This document shows positions 59,749 through 64,000 of a stretch of 64,000 bases of DNA, piece by piece; the first letter of the stretch is position 1; each line of letters begins with the position of its first letter. This stretch comes from JAOUGY01 sp963792365. GTDB taxonomy: Bacteria; Actinomycetota; Acidimicrobiia; Spongiisociales; ZC4RG35. Made by a program: the position numbers and the translations under genes. The notes below the pieces were generated by a model. That model had not been told where the DNA came from. It did no database searches and was given only the letters and a program-made list of their open reading frames with translations. The stretch is from assembly GCA_963792365.1 (NCBI GenBank), contig CAWBVW010000005.1:682001-746000 (forward strand), given 5' to 3'.

Positions 59749-61590
59749 CTATCGGAAGTCGCGGGAACCGACGGTTTGAACTTCGATGGGCTCGAAGGAG
59801 CGGGCGACGAGGTTGGTGACGCCGTCGCGGTACTCGACCATGCCGTCGACGATGAGAGCCGGGATGCGACGGGCGATCGGTTTGTACTCGGCCCACACCG
59901 GAGGCAGCACGACCACGTTGAGCAACCCGGTCTCGTCTTCGAGATTGAAGAAGATGACCCCCGCTGCGGTTCCCGGTCGTTGGCGGTGGGTCACCACGCC
60001 CCCGACCCTGACCTTGCGCGCCATACGGTGCATGGTCAGCACGTCGGCGATCGACACACATCCTCGGTCCGTGAGCTGTGCACGAACGAACTGGATGGGG
60101 TGGCTCGTCGACGCCTGGACCGCCCACAGGTCGGCGAGGTGGGCTTCGCGCTCGTCCATCTCGGCAATCGGCGGCGGGTCGACCCCTGGTGAGAGCGGAA
60201 GCCGCTCCGGATCGATCTCTGCCAAGGCGCCGGCCACCCACATCCCTTCGCGCCGTCCGAGGCCGATCGATTCGAGAGCGCCGGAAGCCGCCAGCCCTTC
60301 GTAGGCATCGACGGGGAGACCGGTGCGATGGGCGAGGTCGGAGGGAGAACGGAACTCGCCTCCCAACAGCCGCGCCGCCTCGATACGGGCAACCTCGGAC
60401 TCGCCGAGGTTCCGAACGTATCGGAGGCCCATCCGCATCGCCACCGCCGAGCGCAGTTCGTCATCGAGGGCGCCTCTCCCCCGCCGCCACGTTCCACCGA
60501 GATACTCGACGACATCGTCGGGATCCGCGTCCACCGGCTCGATGGAGCAATCGTGCTGGGAGGCGTTGATGCACGGAGGCAGAACGATCACTCCGTGCCG
60601 CTGGGCATCCTGGACCAGGGTGTTGGGGTTGTAGAAGCCCATCGGCTGGGCGTTCAAGAGGCCTGCGAGGAACTCCGCAGGCCAATGATGCCGGAGCCAG
60701 GCGGACATGTAGACGATGTAGGCGAAGCTCACCGAGTGGCTCTCGGGGAACCCGAAATGGGCGAAACCCTGCAACTTCTCCCAGATCTCGTCGGCAGCGG
60801 CACCGATGACCCCCTGACGCTCCATCCCGGAATAGACCTCATCTCGGAGCTTCGCCATCTCCCGATCCGATCGCTTGTGCGTCATCGCCGCCCGCAGACG
60901 GTCGGACTGCCCACCGTCGAACCCTGCACACACCCTCGCGAGCTCCATCAGCTGTTCCTGAAAGATCGGAACACCGAGGGTCTTCTCGAGGATGGGGATG
61001 GTGGATGGATGGGGGTATCTGATCGACTCCTCGCCGTTACGCCGCCGGAGATAGGGATGCACCGACTGGCCCTGAATCGGACCAGGTCGGATGAGCGCCA
61101 CCTCCACCGCCAGGTCATAGAAGGTGGTGGGCTTCATCCGGGGTAGCGTCGCCATCTGCGCCCGTGACTCGACCTGGAACAGACCGACGGTGTCGGCGGC
61201 GGTGAGTGCCCGATAGATGTCGGGCTCCTGAGGGATCGTGGCGAGGTCGATCTTGACTCCGTGTGCCTCTTCGATGGAGTCGACAGCCAGGTGAAGGGCG
61301 TTGAGCATCCCCAGGCCGAGCAGGTCGAACTTGACGATGCCGATGGCGGCGCAGTCGTCTTTGTCCCACTGGAGCACCGACCGACCCTCCATCCGACCCC
61401 ACTCGATCGGGACCACCTGATGTAGCGGGCGGTCGGCGATCACAACGCCACCGGAGTGGATGCCGAGATGTCGGGGAAACCCATCGATTCGATGACACAC
61501 GTCGTAGATGAGGTCGGCGGTGAGCCCATGCGGCAGTGGCGCCTCGAGCTGGAGATCGGAGGTGTGGTAGCTGTCGATGAACTTGGACAT
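59749..61590 (-). CDS. dnaE2: DnaE2 error-prone polymerase, C-terminal part after a frameshift
   Basis: This 613-residue frame holds the C-terminal two-thirds of the alpha-subunit-type polymerase: 'HLGIHSGGVVIADRPL', 'IVKFDLLGLGMLNAL' with a catalytic Asp, 'ALIRPGPIQGQSVHPYLRRR', 'VPIFQEQLMELA', 'FPESHSVSFAYIVY', an HhH-type region and a C-terminal OB-fold ('GGVVTHRQRPGTAAGVIFFN'). 'FGFPESHSVSFAYIVYMSAW' is typical of DnaE2/ImuC. The homologous frame extends upstream to about 61641, where an extra base separates it from the N-terminal part. Joined, the gene encodes about 1120 residues, normal for DnaE2. Confidence 0.9.
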   Translation of the reverse strand: MSKFIDSYHTSDLQLEAPLPHGLTADLIYDVCHRIDGFPRHLGIHSGGVVIADRPLHQVVPIEWGRMEGRSVLQWDKDDCAAIGIVKFDLLGLGMLNALHLAVDSIEEAHGVKIDLATIPQEPDIYRALTAADTVGLFQVESRAQMATLPRMKPTTFYDLAVEVALIRPGPIQGQSVHPYLRRRNGEESIRYPHPSTIPILEKTLGVPIFQEQLMELARVCAGFDGGQSDRLRAAMTHKRSDREMAKLRDEVYSGMERQGVIGAAADEIWEKLQGFAHFGFPESHSVSFAYIVYMSAWLRHHWPAEFLAGLLNAQPMGFYNPNTLVQDAQRHGVIVLPPCINASQHDCSIEPVDADPDDVVEYLGGTWRRGRGALDDELRSAVAMRMGLRYVRNLGESEVARIEAARLLGGEFRSPSDLAHRTGLPVDAYEGLAASGALESIGLGRREGMWVAGALAEIDPERLPLSPGVDPPPIAEMDEREAHLADLWAVQASTSHPIQFVRAQLTDRGCVSIADVLTMHRMARKVRVGGVVTHRQRPGTAAGVIFFNLEDETGLLNVVVLPPVWAEYKPIARRIPALIVDGMVEYRDGVTNLVARSFEPIEVQTVGSRDFR

Positions 61591-63118
61591 GCCGTCGACC
61601 TGCGCCTGGGTGAACCCGAAGGTCTTGGCGACGTCGCGCGAACACCGAGCGCGCCCGGTATGTGATCACATTTGCGACCATGGCGGCGCGTTGACGCCCA
61701 TAACGCCGGTAGCAGTACTGGATCACTTCCTCACGGCGCTCCGCCTCGAGATCAAGGTCGATGTCCGGCGGGCGACCGCGCTCTTCCGAGAGGAAACGCT
61801 CGAACGGCAAACCGAGACGGATGGGGTCGACACGCGTGAGCCCGAGACACCGGCACACTGCTGAGTCGGCACCCGAGCCACGGATCTGACAGTAGATGTC
61901 CTGGGAACGGGCGAAGTCGACGATGTCCTTGACCACCAGGAAGTACCCGGGAAACCCCAGTCGGTCGATCACCCCCAACTCGTGATCGAGGCGGTGTCGG
62001 GCCGAGCGATCGATACCACCGTCGCCGGTTCCCGGGTAGACCTCCCTGGCCGCTTCGTACGTGAGATGCCTGAGATAGTCCATCTCGTTCCGGAAGTGGC
62101 CAGGCATCGGGAACGGAGGAAGGTTCGGTGCTACCAGTTTCAGGTCGAAGGCCAGCCGCTCGCCCAGCTGCACCGCCCGGTCGACCGAACCCGGGTACCG
62201 CGCAAATCGGCGAGCCATCTCCTCCGGTGTCTTGAGGTGACGCTCGTCGGTCGCCGGCCAGAATCCGAGGGCTGCATTCAAGTCTCGGCGTCCTGCGACG
62301 GCGGCAAGCACCTCGGAGAGATCGGCGTCACGCCGATCGGCATAGTGGACCTGATTGGTGGCAACCGCGGGAATCGACAGCCGCTGTGACACCTCCCACA
62401 TGAGGTCGTTGCGGGGATCGTCTTCGGGCATGGCGTGGTGCCAGAGCTCGATGTGCAGTCGCGGCCCGAACAGCTCACGCAGCCTGGCGGCTTCGGTCAT
62501 CGTGGCGGCCAGATCGCCTCGAGCCGCTGCCCGCGGGACGGCACCCTGCCAACATCCGGTGAGCGCCACGATGTCGGGGTTCGAAGCAACCTCGGCGAGA
62601 TCGTCCCACAGGTGGACGGCTCGATCCTTCTCCCCGCGGAACTGGCCTTTCGTCACCAGACGGGACAACATCGAATACGCAGAAGGCGATCCGGCCAGCA
62701 GCACGAGATGATCGGTCGGGGGGAGATCGACCGGCTTGGTGCCGTGCATCCGCTTCTTGCGACCGCGTCGCCACCCGGACTCGGTCCGGACGTCCCAACT
62801 GTCGAGATGTTCCTTGTCCCAATCCTCGGCGCGATCGAAGGGATCAGGCGCCGGCGGCTGATCGGAGACCGGAGACTGGATTCCGATCTCGGTGCCGTAC
62901 ACGACCGGCATGCCGATGTCACGAGCGGAGATCATCACTTTCACCGACCCGTAGAATCCGTCGTGGTCGGTCACTCCCAGCGCGGTGTAGCCCAGCTTGG
63001 CCGCGGTCTGGACCAGTTCATCGGGATGCGATGCCCCATCGAGGAACGAGTGATTGGTATGGCAGTGAAGCTCGGCGTACGAATGTGTCCCTCCCACGAC
63101 CGTCATTCTATCGAACAT
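61115..63118 (-). CDS. dnaE2: DnaE2 error-prone polymerase, N-terminal part before a frameshift
   Basis: This frame begins with the PHP domain ('YAELHCHTNHSFLDGASHP', 'LGVTDHDGFYGSVK') and continues into the polymerase palm ('QIRGSGADSAVCRCLGLT', 'PPDIDLDLEAERREEVIQYC', with catalytic aspartates). Homology ends at 'VITYRARSV' (about 61643). An extra base in the AA at 61641-61642 shifts 'SRDVAKTFGF' into the next frame, so codons from there to 61115 are not real coding sequence. DnaE2 performs damage-induced mutagenic synthesis with ImuA'/ImuB, which are not in view. The start is ATG 63118 inside a LexA box or ATG 63106 (MTVVGG). Confidence 0.9.
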   Translation of the reverse strand: MFDRMTVVGGTHSYAELHCHTNHSFLDGASHPDELVQTAAKLGYTALGVTDHDGFYGSVKVMISARDIGMPVVYGTEIGIQSPVSDQPPAPDPFDRAEDWDKEHLDSWDVRTESGWRRGRKKRMHGTKPVDLPPTDHLVLLAGSPSAYSMLSRLVTKGQFRGEKDRAVHLWDDLAEVASNPDIVALTGCWQGAVPRAAARGDLAATMTEAARLRELFGPRLHIELWHHAMPEDDPRNDLMWEVSQRLSIPAVATNQVHYADRRDADLSEVLAAVAGRRDLNAALGFWPATDERHLKTPEEMARRFARYPGSVDRAVQLGERLAFDLKLVAPNLPPFPMPGHFRNEMDYLRHLTYEAAREVYPGTGDGGIDRSARHRLDHELGVIDRLGFPGYFLVVKDIVDFARSQDIYCQIRGSGADSAVCRCLGLTRVDPIRLGLPFERFLSEERGRPPDIDLDLEAERREEVIQYCYRRYGRQRAAMVANVITYRARSVFARRRQDLRVHPGAGRRHVQVHRQLPHLRSPARGATAAWAHRRPHLRRVSSNRWVSPTSRHPLRWRCDRRPPATSGGPDRVGSDGGSVGAPVGQRRLRRHRHRQVRPARPGDAQRPSPGCRLHRRGTRSQDRPRHDPSGARHLSGTHRRRHRRSVPGRVTGADGDATPDEAHHLL

Positions 63119-63126
63119 GTGTTCGA
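63111..63126. promoter_or_regulatory. LexA (SOS) box overlapping the dnaE2 start
   Basis: TCGAACATGTGTTCGA matches the CGAAC-N4-GTTCG LexA consensus with both half-sites intact. On the minus strand the right half ATGTTCGA also encodes Met-Phe-Asp of dnaE2, the same layout as at the HNH gene. It predicts LexA repression of dnaE2, as known in mycobacteria. Confidence 0.88.
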
Positions 63127-63178
63127 TAGGTAGGTCGGGATTTCGCGAAGTGGATCAAAACGCCGCTCCAAAGAACTG

Positions 63179-63994
63179 TCAGCCCAGCGCCAGGGCCAGA
63201 CGTTCGACTCCGAGACCGGAGATCATCGCCCGTTCCTTCTTGCTGGCGACGAGCCGTTGTGTCCAGTCGACCATTCCCCCGTCACCGATCTCGAACCCCT
63301 CGTCGTCGACGACCACGTGGGCTTCGATGGCGAGATCTGTGTAGTAGTTCTGCGCTCTGGTGCGGTCGGGATACGCCTCGACCGCCACCCGCCCACCACT
63401 CCACCGCCGGGACAACTCGTCGACCATCGGCCCGAGCGATCCGTCGGTGAAGTCGGTCACCAGGATCTCGACGTGTTGACAACCCAACGCCGGTAGCGCG
63501 ACGGCGAGGTGTGCGATGTGGGTCTCGAGCGCACGGCGTTCGAACTCCCGGTCACCGATGTCGCGCCCGGCTGTCACAAGACCCGACACGGCGAAATGGG
63601 CGAAGGATCGCGGCCCCTCGAACACCTGCGCCCTCGTCACACGCTGGAATGCCGCCAGATGCAACATGTGGGCGTCCTTGGGGTCGGCGTCGAGCCGTCG
63701 GCGCCGACGTCTCGCGGCCTCGACCGCCAGCACCAGAGTCGGGTCGGCCGCCACCTCGTTGCCGCGGGTGGTAGACACGACGCGGTTTTGGTCGACATCG
63801 GCGACTGCTGCGTGGGCCGCGAACGGAGCGAGGGGTGCCAAGCCCAGTTCCTCTGCACCGTCTGGCAGATGAGCGGCCAACACTGTTTCGATTCGCCGGA
63901 TCGCCGCCGGCGACGCAACCGAGCTCCGGGTGAACCGGTCGTCGAGACGAGCCAGCACGGTGGACGGTGTCACGGCCGCCGAGCGCCGGCGCAT
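63179..63994 (-). CDS. class II aminoacyl-tRNA synthetase-like protein, possibly cut by window edge
   Basis: At least 271 residues from the ATG at 63994; the frame stays open to the window edge, so the true start may lie outside. The C-terminal 'FEIGDGGMVDWTQRLVASKK' and 'ERAMISGLGVERLAL' resemble the motif 3 region and Gly-rich strand of class II synthetases (HisRS-like). 'VEILVTDFTDGSLGPMVDEL' and 'AVEAYPDRTRAQNYYTDLAI' precede it. It has no anticodon-binding domain in view, so it may be a synthetase paralogue. It is upstream of dnaE2 on the same strand but separated by the LexA box. Identification is tentative. Confidence 0.4.
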   Translation of the reverse strand: MRRRSAAVTPSTVLARLDDRFTRSSVASPAAIRRIETVLAAHLPDGAEELGLAPLAPFAAHAAVADVDQNRVVSTTRGNEVAADPTLVLAVEAARRRRRRLDADPKDAHMLHLAAFQRVTRAQVFEGPRSFAHFAVSGLVTAGRDIGDREFERRALETHIAHLAVALPALGCQHVEILVTDFTDGSLGPMVDELSRRWSGGRVAVEAYPDRTRAQNYYTDLAIEAHVVVDDEGFEIGDGGMVDWTQRLVASKKERAMISGLGVERLALALG

Positions 63995-64000
63995 CTCTGC

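Noticed and set aside
61115..61640. The end of the dnaE2 N-terminal frame as real coding sequence
   Set aside because: After 61642 the text turns into a His/Arg-rich shadow while polymerase homology continues without gap in the neighbouring frame.
1..64000. CRISPR arrays, tRNA, rRNA or insertion sequences
   Set aside because: No regularly spaced repeats, cloverleaf-like intergenic sequence or transposase-like protein was seen; intergenic gaps are short.

Overview
This is a GC-rich, densely coded chromosomal segment, most likely from an actinobacterium and plausibly of the class Acidimicrobiia. The evidence for that placement is indirect: separate cofG and cofH genes for coenzyme F420, an SOS-boxed DUF222/HNH (13E12-like) gene, an SOS-boxed dnaE2, LexA sites of the Gram-positive TCGAAC-N4-GTTCGA type, a SARP regulator fused to kinase/nSTAND/WD40 domains, and a secreted protein with 'ITRGQMAAFL'-type SLH repeats. 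No rRNA, tRNA, CRISPR array, phage or transposase was seen, and it reads as core or housekeeping chromosome rather than an island.

Layout. 1-8 kb: Na+/H+ antiporter (cut by the edge), PLP decarboxylase, ychF, gpsA with a YdcF-like gene, MaoC-like dehydratase, EamA exporter, M24 peptidase. 8-13 kb: a doubly broken AIM24 gene, then a DNA-end-processing operon sbcD-sbcC-nurA. 13-17 kb: mannosyl-3-phosphoglycerate synthase, small proteins, and hypC facing a DUF6390-like gene. 17-23.5 kb: an iron-type ABC importer whose ATPase gene has two frameshifts, a GNAT enzyme, and a second ABC pair. 23.5-32 kb: HerA-like ATPase, patatin, PlsC-like acyltransferase, nfeD-slipin pair, 2TM K+ channel, vanadium-haloperoxidase-like protein. 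32-38 kb: a very large SARP/BTAD-cyclase-pseudokinase-nSTAND-WD40 regulator, broken by two frameshifts, with two small genes upstream. 38-43 kb: SOS-controlled DUF222/HNH gene, cofH with a long N-terminal extension, cofG. 43-53.5 kb: SLH surface protein, SDR, twin palindromic repeats, flavin reductase, USP, 1-Cys peroxiredoxin, PLP dehydratase coupled to an ABC exporter, lipoproteins. 53.6-59.5 kb: lipoate/biotin ligase-like protein, an AroQ-alpha/beta-hydrolase fusion, lysoplasmalogenase, an SLT-like protein lacking its catalytic Glu, HEAT and hydrolase proteins. 59.7-64 kb: dnaE2 (one frameshift) under a LexA box, and a class II aaRS-like gene at the right edge.

Themes. DNA repair is over-represented: sbcCD-nurA, herA, dnaE2 and two LexA boxes whose right half-site is also the start codon (ATGTTCGA) of the gene they control. 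F420 synthesis (cofG-cofH) sits with a PPOX-type flavin/F420 oxidoreductase and a flavin reductase. Five single-base insertions break three otherwise conserved genes (ABC ATPase, giant regulator, dnaE2). Removing the extra bases restores full-length frames exactly, so base-calling or assembly error must be excluded before calling these pseudogenes. The AIM24 gene differs: it carries a nonsense codon and an out-of-frame internal deletion, and looks truly decayed.
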